Below, in pieces: positions 8,262 to 17,874 of a DNA stretch of 64,000 nucleotides. The translations under genes and the position numbers were made by a program. Source of the DNA: Pseudomonas sp. LRP2-20 (lineage in GTDB: Bacteria > Pseudomonadota > Gammaproteobacteria > Pseudomonadales > Pseudomonadaceae). Where the stretch lies: positions 4,780,001 to 4,844,000 of the forward strand of contig NZ_AP025944.1 of assembly GCF_024349685.1 (NCBI RefSeq). Reading direction: 5' to 3'. The notes beneath the pieces are model-generated. The model ran no database searches. It worked only from the letters and a program-made list of their open reading frames with translations, and was not told the DNA's origin. Each line of letters opens with the position of its first letter. Position 1 is the stretch's first letter.

Positions 8262-8393
8262 ATCGGTGCGTAGCCCTCGTCAGCAAGACGGTGATCTGCG
8301 ATGAAACAGCTAGACTGATGGACTTCTGGTCTATGGTCCGCCCGGCCTATCCGTTAACATAGCCGGCTTTTTCATCGCGGGAGTTCAGGCAGT

Positions 8394-11240
8394 ATGGCGC
8401 AGCAGTATCAACCGGGGCAACGCTGGATCAGCGACAGCGAAGCGGAGCTCGGCCTGGGGACCATCCTGGCGCAGGATGGCCGCCTGCTGACCGTGCTCTA
8501 CCCGGCCACTGGCGACACCCGCCAGTATTCCCTGCGCAATGCGCCGCTGACCCGCGTGCGCTTCTCGCCAGGTGACCAGATCACCCACTTCGAAGGCTGG
8601 AAGCTGACCGTGCGCGAAGTCGAGGACATCGACGGGCTGATGGTCTACCACGGCCTGGATGGCCAGAACCAGCCGCGCACCCTGCCGGAAACCCAGCTGT
8701 CGAACTTCATCCAGTTCCGCCTGGCCAGCGACCGCCTGTTCGCCGGGCAGATCGACCCGCTGTCGTGGTTCAGCCTGCGTTACAACACCTTGCACCACAC
8801 CAGCAAGCAGATGCAGTCGTCGCTGTGGGGCCTGGGTGGCTGCCGCGCGCAACCGATCGCCCACCAGTTGCACATCGCCCGCGAAGTCGCCGACCGCAGC
8901 GCCCCACGGGTATTGCTGGCCGACGAAGTAGGCCTGGGCAAGACCATCGAGGCCGGCCTGGTGATTCACCGCCAGCTGCTGTCCGGCCGCGCCAGCCGCG
9001 TGCTGATCCTGGTTCCGGAAAACCTCCAGCACCAGTGGCTGGTGGAAATGCGCCGGCGCTTCAACCTGCAGGTCGCCTTGTTCGACGCCGAGCGCTTCAT
9101 CGAAAGCGACGCCAGCAACCCGTTCGAGGATGCCCAACTGGCGCTGGTCGCTCTGGAATGGCTGGTCGATGACGAAAAGGCCCAGGACGCGCTGTTTGCC
9201 GCTGGCTGGGACCTGATGGTGGTCGACGAGGCGCACCACCTGGTGTGGCACGAAGACCAGGTCAGCGCCGAGTACGGCCTGGTCGAGCAACTGGCCCAGG
9301 TCATCCCGGGCGTGCTGCTGCTGACCGCTACCCCTGAACAACTCGGCCAGGACAGCCACTTCGCCCGCCTGCGCCTGCTCGACCCCAACCGTTTCCATGA
9401 CCTCGCAGCGTTCCGCGCCGAGAGCGAAAACTACCGCCCGGTGGCCGAGGCCGTGCAGGAGCTGCTTGAAGAAGGCCGCCTGTCACCCAAGGCCCATGCC
9501 ACCATTCAAGGCTTCCTCGGCGCCGAAGGCGAAGCCCTGCTGGCGGCGGTCAACGATGGCGATACCCAGGCCAGCGCCCGCCTGATCCGCGAGCTGCTTG
9601 ACCGCCACGGCACCGGCCGCGTGCTGTTCCGCAACACCCGTGCGGCAGTCCAGGGTTTCCCCGAGCGCCAGCTGCACCCGTATCCACTGGCCAACCCCGC
9701 GCAGTACCAGGACCTGCCAGCCGGCGAACACGCCGAGTTGTACCCGGAAGTGGCCTTCCAGGCCCAGGGTGACGTCAGCGATGACGAGCGCTGGTGGCGC
9801 TTCGACCCTCGGGTCGACTGGCTGATCGACACACTGAAGATGCTCAAGCGCACCAAGGTCCTGGTGATCTGCGCCCACGCCGAAACCGCCATGGACCTGG
9901 AAGACGCCCTGCGCGTGCGCTCCGGCATCCCGGCCACGGTGTTCCACGAAGGCATGAGCATCCTCGAACGCGACCGTGCCGCTGCCTACTTTGCCGACGA
10001 GGAATTCGGCGCCCAGGTGCTGATCTGCTCCGAGATCGGCAGTGAAGGCCGTAACTTCCAGTTCGCCCATCACCTGGTGATGTTCGACCTGCCGGCCCAC
10101 CCGGACCTGCTCGAACAGCGTATCGGCCGTCTCGACCGGATCGGTCAGAAGCACACCATCGAACTGCATATCCCTTACCTGCAGGACAGCCCGCAGGAGC
10201 GCCTGTTCCAGTGGTACCACGATGGCCTCAACGCCTTCCTCAATACCTGCCCGACCGGCAACGCCCTGCAGCACCAGTTCGGCCCGCGCCTGCTGCCGAT
10301 GCTCGAGGGCGGCGACGCCAAGGCCTGGACCGCACTGGTCAGCGAGGCCCGTGGCGAGCGCGAGCGCCTGGAGGCAGAACTGCACAGCGGCCGTGACCGC
10401 CTGCTGGAACTGAACTCCGGTGGCGCCGGTGAAGGCCAGGCGCTGGTCGAGGCCATCCTCGAGCAGGACGACCAGTTCGCCTTGCCTATCTATATGGAAA
10501 CCCTGTTCGACGCCTTCGGCATCGACAGCGAAGACCACTCGGAAAACGCCCTGATCCTCAAGCCGAGCGAGAAAATGCTCGACGCCAGTTTCCCGCTGGG
10601 CGACGACGAAGGCGTGACCATCACCTACGACCGTGCCCAGGCCCTGTCACGTGAAGACATGCAGTTCCTGACCTGGGAGCACCCGATGGTCCAGGGCGGC
10701 ATGGACCTGGTGCTGTCCGGCTCGATGGGCAACACCGCCGTCGCGCTGATCAAGAACAAGGCGCTCAAGCCCGGTACCGTACTGCTTGAACTGCTGTTCG
10801 TCAGCGAGGTGGTGGCGCCACGCAGCCTGCAACTGGGCCGCTACCTGCCGCCAGCGGCACTGCGCTGCCTGCTCGATGCCAACGGCAACGACCTGGCGTC
10901 GCGCGTGGCGTTCGAAACCCTCAATGACCAGCTCGAAAGCGTGCCACGTGCCAGCGCCAACAAGTTCGTCCAGGCCCAGCGTGACGTGCTGGCCAAGCGC
11001 ATCAGCGGTGGCGAGGCCAAGGTCATGCCAGTGCACGTCGAGCGCGTGGCCGAGGCACAGCGCCGCCTGGCCGCCGAGGCCGATGAAGAGCTGGCCCGCC
11101 TGACCGCACTTCAGGCGGTCAACCCGAGCGTGCGTGACAGCGAGATCGATGCGCTGCGCAAGCAGCGGGAACAGGGCATGGCGATGCTGGACAAGGCCGC
11201 CTTGCGGCTTGAAGCCATCCGCGTACTCGTTGCCGGGTAA
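8394..11240 (+). CDS. rapA: RNA polymerase-associated helicase-like ATPase RapA
   Basis: A 948-residue Swi2/Snf2-family ATPase that binds RNA polymerase and helps recycle it after transcription. The N terminus ([41 protein letters not shown]) is the RapA Tudor-like region. Walker A is [14 protein letters not shown], Walker B is [10 protein letters not shown], and motifs III ([10 protein letters not shown]) and VI ([21 protein letters not shown]) are intact. Length is close to the E. coli protein (968 residues). It is transcribed alone and followed by a GC-rich hairpin. Confidence 0.97.
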   Translation: MAQQYQPGQRWISDSEAELGLGTILAQDGRLLTVLYPATGDTRQYSLRNAPLTRVRFSPGDQITHFEGWKLTVREVEDIDGLMVYHGLDGQNQPRTLPETQLSNFIQFRLASDRLFAGQIDPLSWFSLRYNTLHHTSKQMQSSLWGLGGCRAQPIAHQLHIAREVADRSAPRVLLADEVGLGKTIEAGLVIHRQLLSGRASRVLILVPENLQHQWLVEMRRRFNLQVALFDAERFIESDASNPFEDAQLALVALEWLVDDEKAQDALFAAGWDLMVVDEAHHLVWHEDQVSAEYGLVEQLAQVIPGVLLLTATPEQLGQDSHFARLRLLDPNRFHDLAAFRAESENYRPVAEAVQELLEEGRLSPKAHATIQGFLGAEGEALLAAVNDGDTQASARLIRELLDRHGTGRVLFRNTRAAVQGFPERQLHPYPLANPAQYQDLPAGEHAELYPEVAFQAQGDVSDDERWWRFDPRVDWLIDTLKMLKRTKVLVICAHAETAMDLEDALRVRSGIPATVFHEGMSILERDRAAAYFADEEFGAQVLICSEIGSEGRNFQFAHHLVMFDLPAHPDLLEQRIGRLDRIGQKHTIELHIPYLQDSPQERLFQWYHDGLNAFLNTCPTGNALQHQFGPRLLPMLEGGDAKAWTALVSEARGERERLEAELHSGRDRLLELNSGGAGEGQALVEAILEQDDQFALPIYMETLFDAFGIDSEDHSENALILKPSEKMLDASFPLGDDEGVTITYDRAQALSREDMQFLTWEHPMVQGGMDLVLSGSMGNTAVALIKNKALKPGTVLLELLFVSEVVAPRSLQLGRYLPPAALRCLLDANGNDLASRVAFETLNDQLESVPRASANKFVQAQRDVLAKRISGGEAKVMPVHVERVAEAQRRLAAEADEELARLTALQAVNPSVRDSEIDALRKQREQGMAMLDKAALRLEAIRVLVAG

Positions 11241-11260
11241 ACTGACAAGCCATGCCAACT

Positions 11261-11287
11261 GGGGGCGCCTTGCGCCCCCGTTCGTTA
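11261..11287 (+). terminator. Terminator-like hairpin after rapA
   Basis: GGGGGCGC at 11261-11268 pairs with GCGCCCCC at 11272-11279 around CTT, followed by a weakly T-rich run (GTTCGTTATT), 20 bases after the rapA stop codon. Confidence 0.6.
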
Positions 11288-11436
11288 TTACGGCTGGCTA
11301 TCGATTTGAGAACCAAATCATTGAAGCCAAAGTGCCATTACTCAGGAAGGTTTAGCCAGCTGTTTCTATACTGCCCCAGGACAGTCTCCACAGGGCTTGA
11401 ACGGAGACGAGTGAAAACTCGAGCAAAGGGCAAGCA

Positions 11437-13701
11437 ATGGAATGGCTGGGTCTGCAACTGTTCACCGAGCTGCCGGTTACCGGGCGCATCGTCATCAACT
11501 GCCGCCATGAACCGCTACTGGTCCTGATCGCCTTTGCGGTGGCCAGTGCAGCCTGCTTTGCCACCCTCGACATGGCGGAGCGCCAATCCCACAGCGAACA
11601 CCCCGCCGCGCAACGGCAATGGCGCATGCTCGGTGCCTGCTGCCTGGCAGGCGGCATCTGGGCCATGCACTTCATCAGCATGCTGGCCTTCCAGGCCCCG
11701 GTTGAAATGCACTACGACGTGTCGCTGACCGGCCTTTCGCTGCTGATCGCACTGCTGGTGGCCTGGATGGCGATGGCCAGCCTCGACCGCATCCACATGC
11801 GTCTGCACCACTACCTGCAAAGCGCCCTGCTCATCGGGCTGGGCATCATCCTGATGCATTTCGTCGGCATGGCTGCGCTGCAGACCGGTGCCCAGCAGTA
11901 CTACCAGACCAGCCTGCTGCTGGGCAGCGCTGCCATCGCCCTGCTGACCAGCCTGGCTGCCTTGCTGCTGGCCCGTTACTTCCGCAACGGCAGCGGTACC
12001 CTGCACCAGACCTTGAAATATGGCGCCAGCCTGCTGATGGCCGGCGGCATCATCGCCACACATTTCACCGCCATGGCTGCCATGACCTTGGTGATTCCGG
12101 CCTCTGCTGCCCTGAGCCTGCCATCCGGAGACAACAGCCTGCAGTTGGGACTGACCGTGGCCTTCATCACCTTGCTGATCAGCGGCAGCAGCATCAGCGC
12201 CGCCCTGGCCGACAAGAAGCTGCAAAGCAAGGAGGACGACCTGCGCCGCTACGGTGTGCTGCTCAGCCAACTGGACCAGGCCCGCGCGTCACTGCAGCAG
12301 GCAGCTCACTATGATGCCCTGACCAATCTGGTCAACCGCCGCGGTTTCAACCAGATCTTCGCCGAGCGCCTGGCGGAACTGGACCCTGGCGAAAGCCGCC
12401 TGGCATTGATGTTCCTCGACATCGACCACTTCAAGCGGATCAACGACAGCCTCGGCCACGACGCCGGCGACGAATTGCTCAAGGTGATCGCCAACCACAT
12501 CAAGGCTGCCACCCGCAGTCATGATCTGGTCGCCCGCTTCGGCGGCGACGAGTTCTGCGTGGTCACCAGCCTCAACAACCGCGACGAGGCCCGCCACCTG
12601 GCCCAGCGCATCATGCAGCGGATGAAGGATCCGATCGATCTGGGTGGCCGGCGCATGGTCATGACCACCAGCATTGGCATCAGCATTTTCCCTGATGACG
12701 GCCTGACAGCTGAAGAATTGCTCAAGCATGCCGACCTGGCCCTCTACCAGTCCAAGGGCAGCGGGCGCAACAGCCTGCACTTTTTCAACAGCAGCCTGAA
12801 AAGCCATGCCAGCCTGGCACTGCAACTGGAAGAGGAACTGCGCATTGCCCTGCTTGAAGAACGCGGCCTGTGCGTGCATTACCAGCCAATCTTCGACCTG
12901 CGCACTGGCCAGGTGGCCAAGCTCGAAGCGTTGGTGCGCTGGCAGCACCCACTGCACGGGCTGATGGGACCTGACCGGTTCATCGGCATCGCCGAAGCCA
13001 ACGGCCTGATCGTCGACCTCGACCTGTGGGTGTTGCGCCGTGCCTGCCAGGACCTGACCCGGCTTCACCAACATGGTTTTGCCAGCCTCAAGGTCACGGT
13101 CAATTGCTCGGCGGTGACCCTGGGCGATGAAAGCCTGCCCAACGAAGTGGAAGTGGCGTTGTTCCAGGCGGGCCTGGCACCTCGCCATCTGGAGCTCGAA
13201 GTCACCGAAAATGCCCTGATGGGTGATATCCAGCAGACCGTCGCTCTGCTCAAGCGCATCCGTGGCCAGGGCGTCGGCCTGTCGATCGACGATTTCGGCA
13301 CCGGCTATTCGTCGCTGGCCTACCTCAAGCGCCTGCCCTTGGACGTGCTGAAGATCGACCGCAGCTTCCTGCAGGATGTGCCCGCCAGCCCCAAGGATCG
13401 CGAAATCATCCAGGCCATCATCGCCATGGCCCACACCCTGCATCTGGAAGTGGTCAGCGAAGGCGTCGAAACCGTCGAGCAACACGAATTCCTGGCCAGC
13501 AACGGCTGCGATTACCTGCAGGGCTACCTGCTCAGCCGCCCGGTGCCGATGAGCGAGCTGCGCCCGCTGCTTGACCAGCTCGACCGCCAGGACACGGTAT
13601 TCATCCCTTGTTGCGATACAGCTCTACCAGGGTCGCCGGATCTTTTTGCAGATAGCCCTGGCTACCGTGCAGGCGCATCAACTGCGCGGCGAGGCCACTG
13701 A
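11437..13701 (+). CDS. MHYT-GGDEF-EAL membrane cyclic-di-GMP protein
   Basis: A 754-residue protein. Residues ~15-265 form an MHYT sensor of about seven helices with repeated H/M-rich motifs (WAMHFISMLAF, LMHFVGMAAL, IATHFTAMAAM) that may bind copper or sense gases. A GGDEF domain follows with an intact RFGGDEF (369-373), then an EAL domain with EAL at 497-499 and DDFGTGYSS. Both catalytic sites look intact. The layout is that of MucR/YkoW-type proteins, slightly longer. The last 101 bases overlap the convergent reductase gene, so the C-terminal tail (PCCDTALPGSP and on) is unusual. Confidence 0.92.
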   Translation: MEWLGLQLFTELPVTGRIVINCRHEPLLVLIAFAVASAACFATLDMAERQSHSEHPAAQRQWRMLGACCLAGGIWAMHFISMLAFQAPVEMHYDVSLTGLSLLIALLVAWMAMASLDRIHMRLHHYLQSALLIGLGIILMHFVGMAALQTGAQQYYQTSLLLGSAAIALLTSLAALLLARYFRNGSGTLHQTLKYGASLLMAGGIIATHFTAMAAMTLVIPASAALSLPSGDNSLQLGLTVAFITLLISGSSISAALADKKLQSKEDDLRRYGVLLSQLDQARASLQQAAHYDALTNLVNRRGFNQIFAERLAELDPGESRLALMFLDIDHFKRINDSLGHDAGDELLKVIANHIKAATRSHDLVARFGGDEFCVVTSLNNRDEARHLAQRIMQRMKDPIDLGGRRMVMTTSIGISIFPDDGLTAEELLKHADLALYQSKGSGRNSLHFFNSSLKSHASLALQLEEELRIALLEERGLCVHYQPIFDLRTGQVAKLEALVRWQHPLHGLMGPDRFIGIAEANGLIVDLDLWVLRRACQDLTRLHQHGFASLKVTVNCSAVTLGDESLPNEVEVALFQAGLAPRHLELEVTENALMGDIQQTVALLKRIRGQGVGLSIDDFGTGYSSLAYLKRLPLDVLKIDRSFLQDVPASPKDREIIQAIIAMAHTLHLEVVSEGVETVEQHEFLASNGCDYLQGYLLSRPVPMSELRPLLDQLDRQDTVFIPCCDTALPGSPDLFADSPGYRAGASTARRGH

Positions 13702-14488
13702 GCGGCGTGGCTGCGCCCTGCTCGCGGGAAAGTTTGACAGCACCGTCGAGGTCCTTGAGCAACGTGCGCACATGCCACTTGATCGGTTCGAAACGGCTTT
13801 CGGCCATTTGCGGTGCCAGGATCTGCAGCGGCTTCGAATCGGCAAAGCCACCAGCAAGGGCTTCAGCGATCAAGGTGGCGTCGACGCCTGACTGCTCGGC
13901 CAGTGCCACCACCTCGGCGATGACCAACGCATTGCAGGCCACGATCATCTGATTGCAGGCCTTGGTCACCTGCCCTGCCCCCACCCCGCCCATGTGCGTC
14001 ACCCGTTGGCCGAGCACCTGCAGAACCGGGCGCGCACGCTGCAGGTCAGTGGCATCGCCGCCCACCATGATCGCCAAGGTCCCCGCCTCGGCCCCTGGCG
14101 TGCCGCCGGATACCGGCGCATCCAGCCAGGCCATGCCGCACAGCGCAGCCAGCTCGGCCGCCATTTCCCGGGTAGCGGTCGGCTCGAGGCTGGAGAAGTC
14201 CACCAGTAGCTGCCCCCTGCGCCCGCCCTCGGCGATGCCTTGCTCGCCAAACACCACCTCACGCACCACCGCCGTGTCGGCCAGGCACAGCAGCACCATG
14301 TCGCTGTCACGGCACAACTCGGCGGGGCTGGCAGCCAAGCGCGCACCTGCGGCCACCAATGCGGCGCATTTGTCCGGGCTGCGGTTCCAGACCGTCAGCG
14401 GATAACCCGCAGCCAACAGGCGCTGGCACATCGGCAAGCCCATAAGGCCAATCCCGGCAAATCCCAGCGAAGGCAGTGCAGTACTCAT
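13601..14488 (-). CDS. 3-hydroxyisobutyrate dehydrogenase-family reductase
   Basis: A 295-residue NAD(P)-dependent beta-hydroxyacid dehydrogenase. The Rossmann motif GFAGIGLMGLPMCQRLLAAGY is at the N terminus, the substrate-binding DAPVSGGTPGAEAGTLAIMVGG lies mid-protein, and the catalytic lysine is in GQVTKACNQMIVA. The C terminus (DPATLVELYRNKG) is typical for the family, which includes tartronate semialdehyde reductases. The exact substrate cannot be fixed. The gene's 3' end overlaps the convergent MHYT gene by 101 bp. Confidence 0.9.
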   Translation of the reverse strand: MSTALPSLGFAGIGLMGLPMCQRLLAAGYPLTVWNRSPDKCAALVAAGARLAASPAELCRDSDMVLLCLADTAVVREVVFGEQGIAEGGRRGQLLVDFSSLEPTATREMAAELAALCGMAWLDAPVSGGTPGAEAGTLAIMVGGDATDLQRARPVLQVLGQRVTHMGGVGAGQVTKACNQMIVACNALVIAEVVALAEQSGVDATLIAEALAGGFADSKPLQILAPQMAESRFEPIKWHVRTLLKDLDGAVKLSREQGAATPLSGLAAQLMRLHGSQGYLQKDPATLVELYRNKG

Positions 14489-14686
14489 GAACGACTCCAG
14501 GCAGAAGATTAAAGAAGTGTGACAAGCGGGCGATGCAATGCCAGCTCGACCAAAAAACCCTTAAAACAAGTAAGGGAAACCCCTATCGCATCCGTAAATG
14601 GCGCACTGCTAGAGTCGCGGCATTTCGCGTGATGGCCATATGGCATAACCCACTAATAATCACTGACACCAGGCAAATGGCGCACT

Positions 14687-16861
14687 ATGACCTCTACGAA
14701 CACTTCTGCCAATGCGGTTTCCGAGCCTTCGACTCTGCCCAACCCCAATGGTGTTCGTGACACGCTGCCAGCACGCAGCTCAGCCACCCAGCAGTACCTG
14801 TACTTCACCGAGCAGGACATCCAGCGCATCCTCGACAATCTCGACGGCTTGCGTGACTTGGTGTTTCCCAGCAACCAGCACATCGATGACGATGAACAAC
14901 TGCGCATGGAGCAGCAGTTCCCATCGGTGTGCCTGATCGGCCTGGGCCGTTGCGGCTCCAACATCGCCTTGGACGTGGCTGAACTGGTCTACAACGCCCG
15001 CACGTTCTTCCTCAATGAGTTCAACAACGAGGACCGCCTCAAGGGCGAATCGGGCTACAGCCCGGCGCGCTGGATCCGCCAGAACCTGCGCCTGGTGCAG
15101 AACAAGGGGGCCAAGCCGGTGTTCCTGGTCGAACCGCTGGTAATGCTCGGCGACCTGGACAAGGACATCGCCGGGCGCATCCGTTTCTCGCGCAAGGGCG
15201 AACGTGGCGAGTTCCTGCGCGACTACAGCAAGATGAAGATCATGGACCTGTCCGAGGTGCATGCAGGCGGTGCCGGTAACGCGCCGATCCTCGGCCAGTA
15301 CCTGGCGAAGATCATCCTCAACAAGGACACCCAGCGTTTCTCCAGTGCCGACTGGAAACTGATCCACTCGTACCTGATCGACTCCTGCGGCATCAAGGCC
15401 AACCAGTCGCGGCTGTACTTCTACATCTTCAGTGCCGGTGGTGGTACCGGCTCCGGCATGGCTTCGGAGTTCGGCCTGGCCCAACAGTACTCGTACATGA
15501 ACAAGACCTTCGACACCAAGCCGGCCGACGAGAACGATGGCAAGGGTGGGCACTCGTTCGTCTTCGAGCCGATCTTCACCAGCGGCATCTGCGTGCTGCC
15601 CAATGCTACGGATCATCGCAGCGAGATGTCCGAAGCCCTGCACATCAACGCCGGCCGGCTATTGTGCAAATACCTGTCGGAAGAATGGGACTTCTCTTAT
15701 AACTTCGATAATGAAGACAGCAGCGAAGCCAGCGTGATGGGCCGTATCCGCCCATGGAACGCGATGATGCTGATCTCCAACGACATCATGCGCTACGCCG
15801 AAGAAAGCGATGACGGCACCATCCACAATATCGACGTCAACGCCATGGAGAAGCACGCCAACCAGTACATCTCCCAGCAGATCTTCAACATCCTCACCGC
15901 CCAGGCGGTGACTACCGACTACGACCAGAACTACTTCCGCCGCGCCGGTATCGACATCGGCGAAACCATCCGCCTGGACGCCAACGACCTGTTCATGAGC
16001 CTGGCCGGCCCGGTAGCCATTGCCTACGCCGAGTCGGTGGTGCCCGAGGCGCCCGCCCAGGGTTCGGACAAGTTCAAGGTGTTCGAGCGCGAAACCCCAC
16101 GGTTGGACATCGATGACCTGTTCTTGCGCTCAATCGACCTGCCGCATTTCAACAAGCAGACCCAGGCCATCGAAGGCATCAGCCTGCTGCCGATCGAGTC
16201 GCGCCGCTACCGCGCGGCCCTGGAGCAATACCAGGCTTCGGGTTACGACGCGGCGGCGCTGCATGACCTGCACTTCTTCAAGAACTGCTCGTCGGTAGTG
16301 TCGATCGTTTCGCTGCCCAAGGACTACAAGCTGTCGTACATGGACCTCAACCGGCTCAAGACCCACCTCAACAGCCTGTTCCCCAATACCACGCTCAAGC
16401 GCTATGCGCTGGTGATCGGTGCCTCGGCCAACCTGTCGCTGACCACCCTGATCGCCAAGAGCCCGTGCCTGTCGGACGATTTCCTGACCCTGATCGTGGC
16501 CTTCATCAAGCGCTGCTTTGCCCGTACGCCGTACCGTTTCGATGACACCCTGGACAACGCCATCCTCGAGTTCATCACCAGCGAACATTTCGCGGAGGAG
16601 CGGATCGACGACCTGCTGAACGAGTTCGAAAACCCGGCGAAGATCCTCGACACCAACTGGTACGCGATCAAGCCGATGTACGAGAAGAAGTACCGCGAGT
16701 TGATCAACGACAAGAGCCGCTTCGTGTCGATCAACGATATCCGCCTGTCGCGTGAATGTGTGAAGAAGGCCGTGAAGTACCTGCGCGAGATATTCCGCCA
16801 CCGCATCGGCAAGACTCGGGTGATTTCGCTGAACAGCCACACCGGCCGGGTCGATTACTGA
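14687..16861 (+). CDS. FtsZ/tubulin-superfamily GTPase-like protein
   Basis: A 724-residue protein with the signature loops of the FtsZ/tubulin fold in the right order. T1-like GLGRCGSN is at 85-92; the tubulin signature GGGTGSG (T4) at 251-257 within FSAGGGTGSGMASEFG; a guanine-contact Asn-Asp at 365-366 in MMLISNDIMRYAEE (compare FtsZ IPNDKLL); and a T7-like LDAND at 430-434, where Asp431 and Asp434 match the two catalytic aspartates of FtsZ NxDFAD. The T1-T4 spacing is about 75 residues longer than in FtsZ, and ~280 residues follow T7. No signal peptide or membrane segment. It appears monocistronic. It is not the cell-division FtsZ. The polymer and role are unknown; family membership is my inference from motifs. 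Confidence 0.8.
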   Translation: MTSTNTSANAVSEPSTLPNPNGVRDTLPARSSATQQYLYFTEQDIQRILDNLDGLRDLVFPSNQHIDDDEQLRMEQQFPSVCLIGLGRCGSNIALDVAELVYNARTFFLNEFNNEDRLKGESGYSPARWIRQNLRLVQNKGAKPVFLVEPLVMLGDLDKDIAGRIRFSRKGERGEFLRDYSKMKIMDLSEVHAGGAGNAPILGQYLAKIILNKDTQRFSSADWKLIHSYLIDSCGIKANQSRLYFYIFSAGGGTGSGMASEFGLAQQYSYMNKTFDTKPADENDGKGGHSFVFEPIFTSGICVLPNATDHRSEMSEALHINAGRLLCKYLSEEWDFSYNFDNEDSSEASVMGRIRPWNAMMLISNDIMRYAEESDDGTIHNIDVNAMEKHANQYISQQIFNILTAQAVTTDYDQNYFRRAGIDIGETIRLDANDLFMSLAGPVAIAYAESVVPEAPAQGSDKFKVFERETPRLDIDDLFLRSIDLPHFNKQTQAIEGISLLPIESRRYRAALEQYQASGYDAAALHDLHFFKNCSSVVSIVSLPKDYKLSYMDLNRLKTHLNSLFPNTTLKRYALVIGASANLSLTTLIAKSPCLSDDFLTLIVAFIKRCFARTPYRFDDTLDNAILEFITSEHFAEERIDDLLNEFENPAKILDTNWYAIKPMYEKKYRELINDKSRFVSINDIRLSRECVKKAVKYLREIFRHRIGKTRVISLNSHTGRVDY

Positions 16862-16868
16862 TACTGCC

Positions 16869-17076
16869 AGGGCCGCTGCGCGGCCCATCGCGGGCAAGCC
16901 TGCTCCCACAGGGAATGCGGACCGCTTGCGAACTCAGTTCTCTACGCGACAGCGCAGCCCACAGGGCTGGGTGATCTCCCACAGGGTTCTGTGTAGATCC
17001 TGAAGGCAGCGCCAGTCCTTTGGGAGCGGCGGTGCGGCGATCCGACTTGCCCGCGATGGACTGCACAGCGGCCCCA
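16869..17076. repeat. Degenerate REP pair in the gap after the FtsZ-like gene
   Basis: The left arm (16869-16912) holds the hairpin GGGCCGC-TGC-GCGGCCC followed by CGCGGGCAAGCCTGCTCCCACAG; the hairpin may terminate the FtsZ-like gene, whose stop is 8 bases upstream. The right arm (17019-17076) is a decayed inverse copy (TTTGGGAGCGGCGG ... CTTGCCCGCGATGG). Between 17077 and 17208 I see no further gene or motif. Confidence 0.6.
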
Positions 17077-17208
17077 TTACGCATGCCGTAAACTGTTACC
17101 GCCCCGCCGAATCCCCCGGTCGTTGTTACTTACTTCCACCTTACGTGAGCGTCAACGAGCACCATCACGGGGCGGCTGCGTATTTTTACGCACTAAAAAA
17201 GCGCTCCG

Positions 17209-17514
17209 TTATTCCGCTTGTTTCGCCTGGATCACGATAAACGGCGAAACCACCACCGCCCAGATCTCTGGATCGCGGCTTTGCAGGTCGAGTGCCTGCT
17301 CGGCGGTGACCGGCCCGACAGTGCCATCACTACGCCACTTGGCGAAGATCTCGCTGCGATTCTCGGCCATTGCCGCGGCAACCTCGATCAGGTCGAGACC
17401 GGGGTCGACCCAAATCAGGTCACCCTTGGCCCAGAAACGCTCCAAAGCTTTCCACTCGATTGTCGCGGTCTCGCCGAGCAATTTGGCATAGAGGGTGCTT
17501 GTTTGATCAGTCAT
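17209..17514 (-). CDS. DUF2288 family protein
   Basis: A 101-residue protein starting MTDQTSTLYAKLLGETATIEWKALERFWAKGDLIWVDPGLDLIEVA. Sequence and length fit the DUF2288 family of gammaproteobacteria and cyanobacteria, whose function is unknown. It is acidic, soluble and without signal peptide. It lies alone, convergent with the FtsZ-like gene and divergent from braC with about 360 bp between the starts. Confidence 0.8.
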   Translation of the reverse strand: MTDQTSTLYAKLLGETATIEWKALERFWAKGDLIWVDPGLDLIEVAAAMAENRSEIFAKWRSDGTVGPVTAEQALDLQSRDPEIWAVVVSPFIVIQAKQAE

Positions 17515-17874
17515 GGGTTTGTACCCGCAAATTCGGCCAATGAAAAAAGGCCGGCATTTTTGCAGAAAAACCCGGTTTCAAATATGTAATTTGGTCGATT
17601 GGCTCCGAAGTTGTGGGGTGGAGCCCGGGATGCAGGCAAAGTGATGGCGCTTTTCTGTATCTTTGTGTCGAGCATGCGACAAGCCGCGGAACAGGCACTT
17701 TTTGCCCGCTTTTCAAGCGCGCGAACAGCGCTCTACACTGTACCGGTACAGTTCCGGGACAAGTTCCGGGGGAAGGTGGGCATGCAGTATGGCGTGGCCA
17801 TGCCGCAAATCCCGCCCGGTCTGTAGCCCTGGCCGCCAGGACTATAAGAATTACAACAGAATGAGTGGAGCACT
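17515..17874. promoter_or_regulatory. Intergenic region upstream of braC
   Basis: This 360-base gap holds no convincing gene; its short open frames lack ribosome-binding sites and coding character. A perfect 16-base palindrome lies at 17737-17752. Overlapping it is a possible -10 element, TACACT at 17734-17739, with a poor -35 17 bases upstream. The braC leader would be about 130 bases. The braC ribosome-binding site is GTGGAG at 17865-17870. Confidence 0.4.
17737..17752. promoter_or_regulatory. Perfect 16-bp palindrome upstream of braC
   Basis: ACTGTACCGGTACAGT is exactly self-complementary without a spacer, the shape typical of TetR-type or other dimeric repressor operators. It lies 123 bases before the braC ATG and overlaps a candidate -10 box, so it could repress the promoter. 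No matching regulator gene is adjacent. Assignment is by shape only. Confidence 0.45.
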
